From: Paracoccus sp. N5
Lineage (GTDB): Bacteria; Pseudomonadota; Alphaproteobacteria; Rhodobacterales; Rhodobacteraceae
Direction: 5' to 3'
DNA: 64,000 nt
NCBI RefSeq assembly: GCF_000371965.1
Contig: NZ_AQUO01000001.1
Location: forward strand, 2,674,001-2,738,000
Positions 15,948-23,481 of the stretch are shown here, piece after piece. Position 1 is the stretch's first letter, and each line of letters opens with the position of its first letter. The position numbers and the translations under genes are program-made. The notes under the pieces are model-generated. The model made no database searches. It was not told the origin of the DNA and saw only the letters and a program-made list of their open reading frames with translations.

Positions 15948-17081
15948 TCAGAGCAGCCGCTCGGCTTCTTGAATCGCGAAACGGTCGGTCATGCCTGCGA
16001 CATAATCGAGGACGATTCGCGCGCGCTGCGTTTCGTCCGCCGCCGCCTCGGCGGCCCGGAACCAGTGCTCGGGCATTTTCGCGGGGTCGTTCAGGAACAG
16101 CGGGAAGAGGCCGTTCAGCATCTCGGTCACGCGCCGGCGCTCGACCACCACGGTGGGGGCGCGATACATGCGTTGGAACAGGAACAGCTTGATCGCCTTG
16201 AGGTTCTGGTAGAGCGGCTTCGAGAAGCGGATGATCGGCCCCTCCATGGCGCGGATGTCGTCCACGCTTTGCGGCTGCAGGCTGGCGAGGCGGTTCTGGG
16301 CGACGGCGATCACGTCCTCGACCATGACGCCGAAGACCCGGCGCAGCGCCTCGTGCCGGCGCCGCATCGGCTCGAGGCCCGGGTGCAGCGCATCGACCTG
16401 CGCGAAGGCCTCGCCCACCACCGGCAGTTCGGCCAGGTCGGCCTCGGAGAAGAGGCCGGCGCGCAGCCCGTCGTGCAGGTCGTGGTGGTTATAGGCCACG
16501 TCGTCGGCGACCGCCGCCACCTGTGCCTCGGCGCTGGCATTGGTGTGGAGTTCCAGATCCCATTCGGCGTTCACCTCGGCCAGGGCATAGGGCAGGGGGC
16601 CGGTGACAGGACCATTATGCTTGGCGATGCCCTCGAGGCTTTCCCAGGTCAGGTTCAGCCCGTCGAAATCCGCGTAATGGCGTTCCAGCCTGGTCACGAT
16701 GCGCAGCGCCTGGGCATTGTGGTCGAAGCCGCCATAGGGCGCCATCAGCGCCGCCAGCGCATCCTCGCCGGTATGGCCGAAGGGCGGGTGGCCCAGGTCA
16801 TGGGCCAGGGCCACCGTCTCGGCCAGGTCGGTGTTCAGGCCCAGCGTGCCGGCGATGGTGCGGGCGACCTGCGCCACCTCGATCGTATGGGTCAGGCGGG
16901 TGCGGTAATAATCACCCTCATGCTCGACGAAGACCTGGGTCTTGTGCTTCAGCCGGCGGAAGGCCGAGGAATGGATGATGCGGTCGCGGTCGCGCTGCCA
17001 GGGGCTGCGGAAGGTGGACATGCGCTCGGGCCAGCGGCGGCCGCGGCTTTCTTCGGGCTGGCAGGCATAGGGTGCCGTCAT
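15948..17081 (-). CDS. dgt: Deoxyguanosinetriphosphate triphosphohydrolase-like protein
   Basis: A 377-residue HD-domain protein read from ATG 17079-17081 (MTAPYACQPEESRGRRWPE); the longer upstream frame crosses the promoter of the divergent Fe-S gene. Motifs include FRRLKHKTQVF, the first HD histidine in R-L-T-H-T-I-E-V-A-Q and the core A-H-D-L-G-H-P-P-F-G-H-T-G, plus a later H-H-D. It hydrolyses dGTP (or other dNTPs) to the nucleoside and triphosphate. Length matches the type 2 subfamily, shorter than E. coli Dgt. Confidence 0.93.
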   Translation of the reverse strand: MTAPYACQPEESRGRRWPERMSTFRSPWQRDRDRIIHSSAFRRLKHKTQVFVEHEGDYYRTRLTHTIEVAQVARTIAGTLGLNTDLAETVALAHDLGHPPFGHTGEDALAALMAPYGGFDHNAQALRIVTRLERHYADFDGLNLTWESLEGIAKHNGPVTGPLPYALAEVNAEWDLELHTNASAEAQVAAVADDVAYNHHDLHDGLRAGLFSEADLAELPVVGEAFAQVDALHPGLEPMRRRHEALRRVFGVMVEDVIAVAQNRLASLQPQSVDDIRAMEGPIIRFSKPLYQNLKAIKLFLFQRMYRAPTVVVERRRVTEMLNGLFPLFLNDPAKMPEHWFRAAEAAADETQRARIVLDYVAGMTDRFAIQEAERLL

Positions 17082-17153
17082 CTCGTCCGTTCCTTGCAGG
17101 CGTTTGCGGCGAACCCTATATTCCAGACCTGACGACGGAAACGGGAACGCCCC

Positions 17154-17489
17154 ATGAACGTGGAATTGAACCTGCCCCCCAGGGTGACCGAGCGCGCCTT
17201 CCAGCGCCTGGCCGAGATCAATGAGGGCGGCCCGGCGCGGCCCTTGCGGGTCGCGGTGGCGGGCGGCGGCTGCTCGGGCTTTCAATACGACATCAGGCTG
17301 GACGAGGCGGCCGAGGACGACCTGCTCTTGCAAAGGGACGGCCAGACCGTGGTGGTCGATCCGGTGTCGCTGCCTTTCCTGGCCGGCGCCACCATCGACT
17401 TTGCCGATGAGCTGATCGGGGCGCGCTTCACCATCGACAACCCGAACGCCAGTTCGTCCTGCGGCTGCGGCACCTCGTTTTCGATCTGA
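17154..17489 (+). CDS. erpA: A-type iron-sulfur cluster carrier
   Basis: A 111-residue A-type carrier. The three cluster-binding cysteines are in G-G-G-C-S-G-F-Q-Y and, near the end, S-S-C-G-C-G-T-S-F. The long insertion-free N-terminus and FTIDNPNASSSCGCG fit ErpA/IscA proteins, which deliver clusters to apoproteins in the cytoplasm. The symbol is by similarity; IscA is the alternative. It is divergent from dgt, with a 72-base shared promoter gap, and 38 bases upstream of xthA. Confidence 0.9.
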   Translation: MNVELNLPPRVTERAFQRLAEINEGGPARPLRVAVAGGGCSGFQYDIRLDEAAEDDLLLQRDGQTVVVDPVSLPFLAGATIDFADELIGARFTIDNPNASSSCGCGTSFSI

Positions 17490-17527
17490 TCTGGCGCGGG
17501 CCGGCGCGCGCCGCTAGTCTCGCGCGC

Positions 17528-18313
17528 ATGAAGATCGCGACATTCAACATCAACGGCGTCCGCGCCCGGATCGAGACCCTGATCGGCTGGCTTTCCGAGG
17601 CCCAGCCCGACGTGGTGGTCCTGCAAGAGATCAAGTGCCAGGACGAGGGCTTCCCGCGCGAGCCCATCGCCGACCTCGGCTACAATATCGAGACGCATGG
17701 GCAAAAGGGCTTCAACGGCGTCGCCATCCTGTCGAAGCTGCCGCTGGAGGATGTGACGCGCGGCTTGCCGGGTGACGATGCCGACGCGCAGTCCCGCTAT
17801 ATCGAGGCGACGGTGGTGGGCACCCGCGCCGTGCGCGTCGCCGGGCTCTACCTGCCGAACGGCAATCCGCAGCCGGGGCCGAAATTCGACTACAAGCTGG
17901 CCTGGATGGCGCGGTTGCAGGCGCAGGCGCGGCGGCTGCTGGACAGCGAGATGCCGGCGGTGATGCTGGGCGACTATAACGTCATCCCCGAGGCGCGCGA
18001 TGCCGCCCGGCCCGAGAAATGGCAGAATGACGCGCTGTTCCAGCCCGAAAGCCGCGCCGCGCTGCGCCGCATCCTGTTCGACGGCTGGACCGATGCGGTG
18101 CGCCTGCGCGACCCGGACGCGACGCGCGGGCCCTTTACCTTCTGGGACTACCAAGCCGGCGCCTGGCAAAGGGACGACGGCATCCGCATCGACCATGTGC
18201 TGCTGTCGCCGCAGGCCGCCGACCTGCTGATCGACCTGGGCATCGATCGCGACGAACGCGCCAAGGACAAGCCCAGCGACCATGTCCCGGTCTGGGTCGA
18301 CCTGGACGCCTGA
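17528..18313 (+). CDS. xthA: Exodeoxyribonuclease III
   Basis: A 261-residue AP endonuclease/3'-5' exonuclease of the EEP fold. Catalytic elements are F-N-I-N-G-V-R-A-R at the start, V-V-L-Q-E-I-K-C (metal glutamate), an LGDYNV aspartate/asparagine pair and the terminal S-D-H-V-P-V histidine. It acts in base-excision repair on abasic sites. Probably cotranscribed with the Fe-S carrier gene upstream. Confidence 0.95.
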   Translation: MKIATFNINGVRARIETLIGWLSEAQPDVVVLQEIKCQDEGFPREPIADLGYNIETHGQKGFNGVAILSKLPLEDVTRGLPGDDADAQSRYIEATVVGTRAVRVAGLYLPNGNPQPGPKFDYKLAWMARLQAQARRLLDSEMPAVMLGDYNVIPEARDAARPEKWQNDALFQPESRAALRRILFDGWTDAVRLRDPDATRGPFTFWDYQAGAWQRDDGIRIDHVLLSPQAADLLIDLGIDRDERAKDKPSDHVPVWVDLDA

Positions 18314-18715
18314 GCGGGTTCGGACCCCGGGTCGCGCGTCTCCAGCGCCGTCTCGACCCGGTTCCCGGGTTGGTCATGGAGTGCTCGATGGTCTTTCCAG
18401 CAATTCCAGATGGCGATCTCGCGCGGGCCGGATCCTCGCTTGCGGCCGCTGCGGCCGGGCTCGCTTTCAGCGCCGCCATCGGGTGCTCGCGTCGGATTCC
18501 GATACGGTCAGAATGACGATGCCGACCGCCGGAAAGCGGCGCCTTCGCGCGGCAGCCGGGGGTCATCGGCGACGATGATCTGCACGCGGTCGGTCATGCG
18601 CGGCCCGCGCCGTGACGGCTTCGCAAGCCCCGCAGCCGGGCGGTCCCGACCACGCGCCGGAACCAATCGGCGGCTGCGTTGTTTCGCCTCGAGATCTCTC
18701 CGGTCAGGTGGTGTG
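18314..18715. other. Intergenic region of about 400 bases
   Basis: No convincing gene, RNA or terminator. On the minus strand an ATG at 18596-18598 opens a 29-codon frame (MTDRVQIIVADDPRLP...) that looks protein-like before stopping; it has no clear ribosome binding site and may be a remnant. Confidence 0.3.
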
Positions 18716-19327
18716 ATGGCGAAAGACCTTCGGTTCGGCCCGCTGGGGCCCGAGACGCTGCATCTTTGCGTCGACATGCAGAAGCTGTTCGCGCCCGGCT
18801 CGCCCTGGGCGGTGCCGTGGATCGAAAAGACCCGCCCGGCCGTCGCCACCCTGGTCGAGGCCCAGCCGGCGCGCACGGTCTTCACCCGTTTCATCCCGCC
18901 GGTGCGGCTGGATCACGCGCCGGGCACCTGGGCGCGCTATTACGCCGGCTGGCCGGGGATGCTGCGCGAAAACCTCGACCGGTCCTGGCTAGACCTGCTG
19001 CCGGAACTGGCGCGGCATACGCCTCCGGCGCGGGTCGTCGACAAGGCGGTCTATTCGCCCTGGCACGATGGCAGCCTGCATCGGTTCCTGCGCGGTGCCG
19101 GGATCTCGGCCCTGCTGGTCAGCGGCGGCGAGACCGATGTCTGCGTGCTTGCGACCGTGCTGGGTGCGGTCGATCTGGGGTATCGGGTGGTGCTGGTCGC
19201 CGATGCGCTCTGCTCGTCCACGAACGCGGGCCATGACGCGGGGATGACGCTTTATCGCCAACGCTTTTCGCATCAGATCGAGACCGTCTGCCTGGAAGAG
19301 GCGCTGGAGGCCTGGCGGCCGGAGTGA
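18716..19327 (+). CDS. Isochorismatase-family cysteine hydrolase
   Basis: A 203-residue protein starting MAKDLRFGPLGPETLHLCVD. The family triad is visible: an aspartate in C-V-D-M-Q-K-L-F, a lysine in V-V-D-K-A-V-Y-S, and the nucleophile cysteine in G-G-E-T-D-V-C-V-L-A-T. It is probably a cytoplasmic amidohydrolase (nicotinamidase/ureidoacrylate type); substrate unknown. The ribosome binding site is weak. A strong terminator follows. Confidence 0.85.
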   Translation: MAKDLRFGPLGPETLHLCVDMQKLFAPGSPWAVPWIEKTRPAVATLVEAQPARTVFTRFIPPVRLDHAPGTWARYYAGWPGMLRENLDRSWLDLLPELARHTPPARVVDKAVYSPWHDGSLHRFLRGAGISALLVSGGETDVCVLATVLGAVDLGYRVVLVADALCSSTNAGHDAGMTLYRQRFSHQIETVCLEEALEAWRPE

Positions 19328-19370
19328 CGGCAAGGCGCATAAGGCGCGCGCCGTCCGGCCGGACATGGAA

Positions 19371-19390
19371 AGGGGGCCTTGCGGCCCCCT
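19371..19390. terminator. Bidirectional terminator
   Basis: Perfect 8-bp stem AGGGGGCC/GGCCCCCT with loop TTGC, between the converging hydrolase (ends 19327) and stress-protein gene (ends 19403). A CTCTT tract follows on the plus strand. Confidence 0.7.
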
Positions 19391-19402
19391 CTCTTGCCGT
19401 GG

Positions 19403-20770
19403 TCAGCGGCGCCCGCGCGAGGAAGAGCGGCGGTCGTCGTCGTCATCGTCGCGGCGATGGTCCCAGCCGCGGCGGGCCGCCTCGGCATGGCCGCGCGAAT
19501 CGCCGAACCAGCCGCCCTGGCCGCGATCACGCGAATAGTCGTCGTCGCGGCCGCGCGAATAGCTGCGGCGGTCGTCGTCGCGGTCGCTGGTGAAGCGGCC
19601 CCGGCTGTCGCGGTCGCGGTCGTCGTCGCGGCTGGAGCGCCCGCGCGAGGAATAGCGGTCGTCGTCATCGTCGCGGCGATGGTCCCAGCCGCGGCGGGCC
19701 GCCTCGGCATGGCCTTCGGAATCGCCGAACCAGCCGCCCTGGCCGCGGTCGCGCGAATAGTCGTCGTCGCGTCCGCGCGAATAGCTGCGGCGGTCGTCGT
19801 CATCGCGCCGCGAGGCCGCGTAACGGCGGTCGTCGTCGCGGTCGCTGGTGAAGCGGCCCCGGCTGTCGCGGTCGCGGTCGTCGTCGTCGCGGCTGGAGCG
19901 CCCGCGCGAGGAATAGCGGTCGTCGTCGCGGTCGCTGGTGAAGCGGCCCCGGCTGTCACGGTCACGGTCGTCGTCATCCCGGCGCGAGGAGCGCCCGCGC
20001 GAGGAATAGCGGTCATCGTCGCGGTCGCTGGTGAAGCGGCCCCGGCTGTCGCGATCGCGGTCGTCGTCATCACGGCCCCGGCCGCCGGAACCGCCACGGC
20101 CACCATAATCGTCGTCGCTGACAAAGCGTCCGCGTTCGTCGCGTTCCGGCATGTTCGAGTTCCTCGGCATGATGTCCTCCTGATTTGCCGTAAGGTGCCG
20201 CAGTTGCGGCCTGGTATCGCCGTCCGCGCGGGACGGCGTCTTCGTGCGGGCGCCGATGCGCCTGCCCAGGGCGGCGGGTTCGACCCCGGCCGCCTTGGCC
20301 TTGGCGAGAAGTCCGCTGCGCGGCTTCTCCTCGCGTTCGATGATTTCGCGGATCATCCGGGTGGAGACCCGCAACGCCGCCGGTTGCAGCGCCTCGTCCA
20401 GATCCTGCCCGGCCCGGCCGAGCAGGAAGGAAACCAGGTCCGTCTCGACGGCAAGATCGGTCAGCAGGGGAAATTCCTGCAATCCGGCCTCGATCCCGGC
20501 GTCGTAGAGCCAGCCATGCGCCCGGGCATGATCGGCCCAGGCCGTCGCCAGTTTCGGCAGCACGCCCTCGGCCGTCGCGGCATCGCTGACCTCGGCAGCC
20601 TCGCCAAGCAACGCGCGAAGCGTCTTGTGATGTTCGCGCAGCAGGGCGAAGCCGTCGTCGCCGGCCTGCTGATCCTGTGCGCCGGCCGGCGACTCGGACG
20701 GGGCGTCCTGGGGCGTCGCGTCCACGGACGGGTCCGGGGTATTGCTGGGGGTCTCGGTCTCACGCGCCAT
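19403..20770 (-). CDS. Hemerythrin-like domain fused to RD-rich repeat stress protein
   Basis: A 455-residue open frame. Residues 1-37 are a Pro/Ser/Thr/Asp linker. Residues 40-175 form a hemerythrin-like four-helix domain (REHHKTLRALLGEAAE; DHARAHGWLYDAGI; EREEKPRSGLLAKAKAAGV), with HxxxH in place of the usual HxxxE, so iron binding is uncertain. From residue 201 the protein is hydrophilic repeats: four copies of RDRDSRGRFTSDRDDDR and two of GGWFGDS-GHAEAARRGWDHRR. The latter resembles the KGG/stress-type motifs of stress-induced proteins. An ideal ribosome binding site precedes Met201, so two products are possible. It is the first gene behind an EcfG-type promoter. Confidence 0.75.
   Translation of the reverse strand: MARETETPSNTPDPSVDATPQDAPSESPAGAQDQQAGDDGFALLREHHKTLRALLGEAAEVSDAATAEGVLPKLATAWADHARAHGWLYDAGIEAGLQEFPLLTDLAVETDLVSFLLGRAGQDLDEALQPAALRVSTRMIREIIEREEKPRSGLLAKAKAAGVEPAALGRRIGARTKTPSRADGDTRPQLRHLTANQEDIMPRNSNMPERDERGRFVSDDDYGGRGGSGGRGRDDDDRDRDSRGRFTSDRDDDRYSSRGRSSRRDDDDRDRDSRGRFTSDRDDDRYSSRGRSSRDDDDRDRDSRGRFTSDRDDDRRYAASRRDDDDRRSYSRGRDDDYSRDRGQGGWFGDSEGHAEAARRGWDHRRDDDDDRYSSRGRSSRDDDRDRDSRGRFTSDRDDDRRSYSRGRDDDYSRDRGQGGWFGDSRGHAEAARRGWDHRRDDDDDDRRSSSRGRR
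19411..20100 (-). repeat. Imperfect tandem repeats coding for RD-rich protein
   Basis: About 690 bases built from two unit types. A 48-60-base unit encoding DRDRDSRGRFTSDRDDDR occurs four times. A longer unit encoding RDDDYSRDRGQGGWFGDS and GHAEAARRGWDHRR occurs twice, near 19420-19560 and 19660-19790. The near-identical DNA suggests expansion by recombination and makes length variation between strains likely. Confidence 0.85.
20168..20181 (-). promoter_or_regulatory. Internal ribosome binding site and start codon
   Basis: On the minus strand AGGAGGACATC sits five bases before an in-frame ATG (20168-20170), Met201 of the hemerythrin/RD-repeat frame. It is a better Shine-Dalgarno than that of many genes here, and would yield a 255-residue repeat protein on its own. 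Confidence 0.6.
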
Positions 20771-20800
20771 GTCATCGCCTCCATGCTTGTGGGGCGGTTG

Positions 20801-20825
20801 AACCGGGGCGCGGCGCGAATGTTCC
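20801..20825 (-). promoter_or_regulatory. EcfG-type stress promoter
   Basis: Minus strand GGAAC (20825-20821), 17 bases, GTT (20803-20801). It lies 31 bases upstream of the hemerythrin/RD-repeat start codon. Confidence 0.8.
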
Positions 20826-21038
20826 CGCGCAAAAATGCGTTCTTGCCGGGCGGGGCGGGCGATGCCGCGGCGGGCGTTTCGGGCCGCAGGGCAAGCGCCT
20901 GAAAACGCCCGCCTTCGGCCTTGCCTGCCGGCTGTCGCGGGAAATGGCCGACCCGAACTGCAACAGTTGCGGAAAATCGATTCGAAAGGCTCGCCATTGC
21001 GCGCAAGCAGATTAAAATAAGCTAAGTTTCGAGGAGTA

Positions 21039-21224
21039 ATGGAATCTCAGATGGCCAATGGCGACGGCGGGCAGCGCGTGGACCCCGAACTCGAGAAGGC
21101 GCTTTCCGAACTGCTGGTGCAGACGGAAAAAGAGCCGATTTCCCCGCGTCTGCGCGAGTTGGCGAAGCGTCTTGAGGAGGCGCTGAAGAACGCGCGCCTG
21201 AGTCGCGAGATCAAGGAAGGCTGA
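21039..21224 (+). CDS. nepR: NepR-type anti-sigma factor
   Basis: A 61-residue protein with the NepR core I-S-P-R-L-R-E-L-A-K-R-L-E-E-A-L. NepR proteins hold the general stress sigma factor EcfG inactive until phosphorylated PhyR binds NepR. Assignment rests on this helix, the very small size and the position immediately upstream of an EcfG-type sigma gene. The ATG at 21039 follows GAGGAG closely; Met5 is an alternative start. No PhyR gene is within the window. Confidence 0.85.
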   Translation: MESQMANGDGGQRVDPELEKALSELLVQTEKEPISPRLRELAKRLEEALKNARLSREIKEG

Positions 21225-21261
21225 GCGCCGCCGCGCCGGCCGGTTGTCGGCCAGAGGCGAC

Positions 21262-21286
21262 GGAACTATCCTCCGTCTGAGGCATT
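21262..21286 (+). promoter_or_regulatory. Possible weak EcfG-type promoter before ecfG
   Basis: GGAAC at 21262-21266, 17 bases, then ATT (CATT in place of CGTT) in the nepR-ecfG gap. One mismatch from the motif seen at six other sites; a start here would leave about a 30-base leader before ATG 21324 and would allow autoregulation. Confidence 0.35.
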
Positions 21287-21323
21287 GAGTCCCGGCTATC
21301 ACCCGATGATCGCGAAGGCTGCA

Positions 21324-21797
21324 ATGTCAGACGACATACTTGTCTATATTCCGGCGCTGCGAGCCTATGCGCGCGCGCTCTGCAGGTCATCGCTCGACGG
21401 CGACGATCTGGTGCAAGAGACCTTGTTGCGTGCCATCGAGCATGCGCGGCAGTATCAGCCGGGCACCAACATGCGCGCCTGGCTTTTCACCATCATGCGC
21501 AACCGCTTTTTCACCAATTGCAAGAAATCCGCCCGCGAGCGCACCGGGGCCGCTGATTGCGCCTCGCTGGTGCCGCAGGTCAAGCCCGACCAGGAATGGC
21601 ACATGCAGGCGACCGAGTTGCATGACGCCCTGAACAAGATGCCGGTGCATTACCGCGAGGCGATCATCCTGGTCGGCGCCCTGGGCGAAACCTATATCGA
21701 CGCGGCACGCATCCTGGACTGCGACATCGGCACCATCAAAAGCCGGGTGAACCGCGCGCGCGGGATCCTGCGAAAGGCGCTGGAACCGACGCTGTGA
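21324..21797 (+). CDS. ecfG: General stress response sigma factor, EcfG family
   Basis: A 157-residue ECF sigma factor. Region 2 is residues 12-65 (LRAYARALCRSSLDGDDLVQ, MRAWLFTIMRNRFFTN) and region 4 is residues 95-150 with IGTIKSRVNRARGILRKAL. I chose ATG 21324 because GAAGG lies five bases upstream; TTG 21285 and ATG 21306 are in frame further up. It directs RNA polymerase to GGAAC-N17-GTT promoters when NepR is sequestered. It follows nepR, the standard arrangement, and is followed by a 14-bp-stem terminator. Confidence 0.93.
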   Translation: MSDDILVYIPALRAYARALCRSSLDGDDLVQETLLRAIEHARQYQPGTNMRAWLFTIMRNRFFTNCKKSARERTGAADCASLVPQVKPDQEWHMQATELHDALNKMPVHYREAIILVGALGETYIDAARILDCDIGTIKSRVNRARGILRKALEPTL

Positions 21798-21821
21798 CGA
21801 CGCGCTGACGGAGGCGCTGGC

Positions 21822-21854
21822 GAAACGGCCCCGCCTGGCAGGCGGGGCCGTTTC
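21822..21854. terminator. Bidirectional terminator after ecfG
   Basis: Perfect 14-bp arms GAAACGGCCCCGCC/GGCGGGGCCGTTTC with a 5-base loop, between the converging ecfG and DUF892 genes. The T/A-rich outer ends suit termination from both sides. Confidence 0.85.
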
Positions 21855-21873
21855 CTTGCGGAAAGCCGGGCGG

Positions 21874-22362
21874 TCAGGCCGCTTCGCGATTGGCCTCGCT
21901 TTCGGCGATCTCGGTCAGCAGCTCGTCGGTCTGCGATTCCTCGTCCAGCGTCTGGGACAGCAGGGCGGCCGCGTCCTTCAGGCCCAGCTGCTGCGCCCAT
22001 TGCCGCAGCGTGCCATAGCGGGCGATCTCGTAATGCTCGACCGCCTGCGCGGCGGCGATCAGGCCGGCATCCAGCGCCGGGGCGCCCTTGAAGGCGGACA
22101 TGACCTCCTCGCCTTCCTCGATGATGCCGTCGATGGCCGGGCAGGTCTTGCCGCGCGGCGATTTGCCCAGGATCTCGAACACCTGCTGCAAACGCTCGAC
22201 ATGGGTCTGGGTCTGCTCGCGGTGCGTCTCGAAAGCCTCGCGCAGCCGCTCGGACTGGGCCCCGCGCGCCATCTTCGGAAGCGCCTTCAGAATCTGGCGC
22301 TCGGCATAGTAGATGTCTTTCAGGGTGTCGTGGAACAGATCGTCAAGAAGCTTCTCAGCCAT
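21874..22362 (-). CDS. DUF892 ferritin-like stress protein (YciE/YciF-type)
   Basis: A 162-residue all-helical protein starting MAEKLLDDLFHDTLKDIYYA, the diagnostic DUF892 opening. Conserved E/H residues of the ferritin-like diiron site occur in YYAERQI, THVERLQ, AVEHYEIARYG and EESQTDE. In enterobacteria the relatives YciE/YciF are general-stress proteins of unclear reaction. A longer upstream frame is excluded because it would run through the EcfG-type promoter. Confidence 0.92.
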   Translation of the reverse strand: MAEKLLDDLFHDTLKDIYYAERQILKALPKMARGAQSERLREAFETHREQTQTHVERLQQVFEILGKSPRGKTCPAIDGIIEEGEEVMSAFKGAPALDAGLIAAAQAVEHYEIARYGTLRQWAQQLGLKDAAALLSQTLDEESQTDELLTEIAESEANREAA

Positions 22363-22418
22363 CGGGATTTCCTTCTTGGTGAAGCCCGGCGCGGGACCGG
22401 ACGGTTTCGCGCAGATGG

Positions 22419-22443
22419 AACCTGCCAAGGGGCGAAATGTTCC
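22419..22443 (-). promoter_or_regulatory. EcfG-type stress promoter
   Basis: Minus strand GGAAC (22443-22439), 17 bases, GTT (22421-22419), 57 bases upstream of the DUF892 start. Confidence 0.8.
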
Positions 22444-22518
22444 AGCCAAGGCCCGCGCCGGTCAGCCGCTTTCTGGCGTGGCGCCTGTCGCAGGCGGCCG
22501 GCGGGGGAATGCGCGCGA

Positions 22519-23316
22519 TCACTGGCTTACGGGGGCGGGGCCGTCCTCGTCGAACTCGGGCAGGGCTTCCAGCTGCTCGCGGGTCCAGGGCAGGTAGATG
22601 CGCAGGTCGTCATCCTTGCTGTAGGCCACCAGGTCATCGACCGGCACGGCGACGCGGTGCTCGCCCATGCCCAGGAAGCCGCCCACGTCGATGATGGCAT
22701 GGCTGATCTCGACCGAGGTCCCGCCGGCCGGCGTGCTCCCGGCGGCTTCTTGCGCCGGAGGGGTGGTGGCATCGGTCGGCGTCACCGTGCTGCTGTCCGA
22801 GCCGACGTTCTCGATCCGGTCATTGTCGCCGGAGTCCGTGCCGCTGGCCATGTTGGTCGAGTCGTTGTCCTTGGCCACGTCCGACGTCTGCGCCCCTGCC
22901 ATGCCGGTGCTTTCCGAGCCGGTGGCGCCGGTCGCGGGGTCGGAGGTCATCGCGGGGTCGGGGGTCGTTGCAGGGGTGGGGGTCGTTGCGGAGGTCGCGT
23001 CGGTCGCGGCCGGTGCCGCTGCGTCGGCCTCGCCCAGCGAGGTGCTGCCGTCGGCAAAGACCAGTCCATGCACCTCGCCGATATCGTCGCCGGCGGCATC
23101 ATAGACCGTTGCGCCTTGCAGGTTGTCCGTGGTCAGGACGGCGTCGCTGTTAACATAGCCTTCGGGCGGCGCGATGGTGGGGGCAGCGGTGGCGGCCGGT
23201 GCATTCTCCTGCGTCGCGGGCGCGGGCGTGGGTTGGGCGGGGGCATCCTGGGCCTGCGCGGCCCCCAGGCCAAGAGCCGCCGCGAGGACGGCGGTGCTGA
23301 GCAGTAGCTGTCTCAT
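22519..23316 (-). CDS. Secreted PRC-barrel protein with low-complexity insertion
   Basis: A 265-residue protein with Sec signal (MRQLLLSTAVLAAALGLGAA, cleavage after AQA). A PRC-barrel starts at residues 60-90 (LQGATVYDAAGDDIGEVHG) and resumes at 200-245 (AIIDVGGFLGMGEHRVAVPV, then LPWTREQLEALPEF). Between them about 108 residues are almost only T, A, P, S, G and D. Alphaproteobacterial periplasmic PRC proteins are normally uninterrupted at this loop. The start has a good ribosome binding site (AAGGAGAAAGAG) and lies 37 bases behind an EcfG-type promoter. Periplasmic, probably adhesive or structural; exact role unknown. Confidence 0.85.
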   Translation of the reverse strand: MRQLLLSTAVLAAALGLGAAQAQDAPAQPTPAPATQENAPAATAAPTIAPPEGYVNSDAVLTTDNLQGATVYDAAGDDIGEVHGLVFADGSTSLGEADAAAPAATDATSATTPTPATTPDPAMTSDPATGATGSESTGMAGAQTSDVAKDNDSTNMASGTDSGDNDRIENVGSDSSTVTPTDATTPPAQEAAGSTPAGGTSVEISHAIIDVGGFLGMGEHRVAVPVDDLVAYSKDDDLRIYLPWTREQLEALPEFDEDGPAPVSQ

Positions 23317-23352
23317 CTCTTTCTCCTTGCTGTTCGTGCTGCGGGAGGGCTG

Positions 23353-23377
23353 AACCGGCAAGGGCCCGGAATGTTCC
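23353..23377 (-). promoter_or_regulatory. EcfG-type stress promoter
   Basis: Minus strand GGAAC (23377-23373), 17 bases, GTT (23355-23353), upstream of the PRC-barrel gene. Confidence 0.8.
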
Positions 23378-23481
23378 CGCTTTCCTGCCTGGCGGCGGGA
23401 CGCCATGCGGCCGGGCGGGCAAGCGCCGTCCGCGCCGGGCGACCCGGCGCGGCAGGGGTTTTCGGTCGTCGCGCGTCACGG

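Noticed and set aside
19379..20902. A 507-codon plus-strand frame rich in VVVAAA opposite the RD-repeat gene.
   Set aside because: It is produced by reading the GAC/CGC repeats in antisense; no real protein features.
20944..21015. A 23-codon frame MADPNCNSCGKSIRKARHCA... that resembles a tiny zinc-ribbon protein just before nepR.
   Set aside because: The ribosome binding site is poor and the size is at chance level. The C-x-x-C and H-C pattern is suggestive only.
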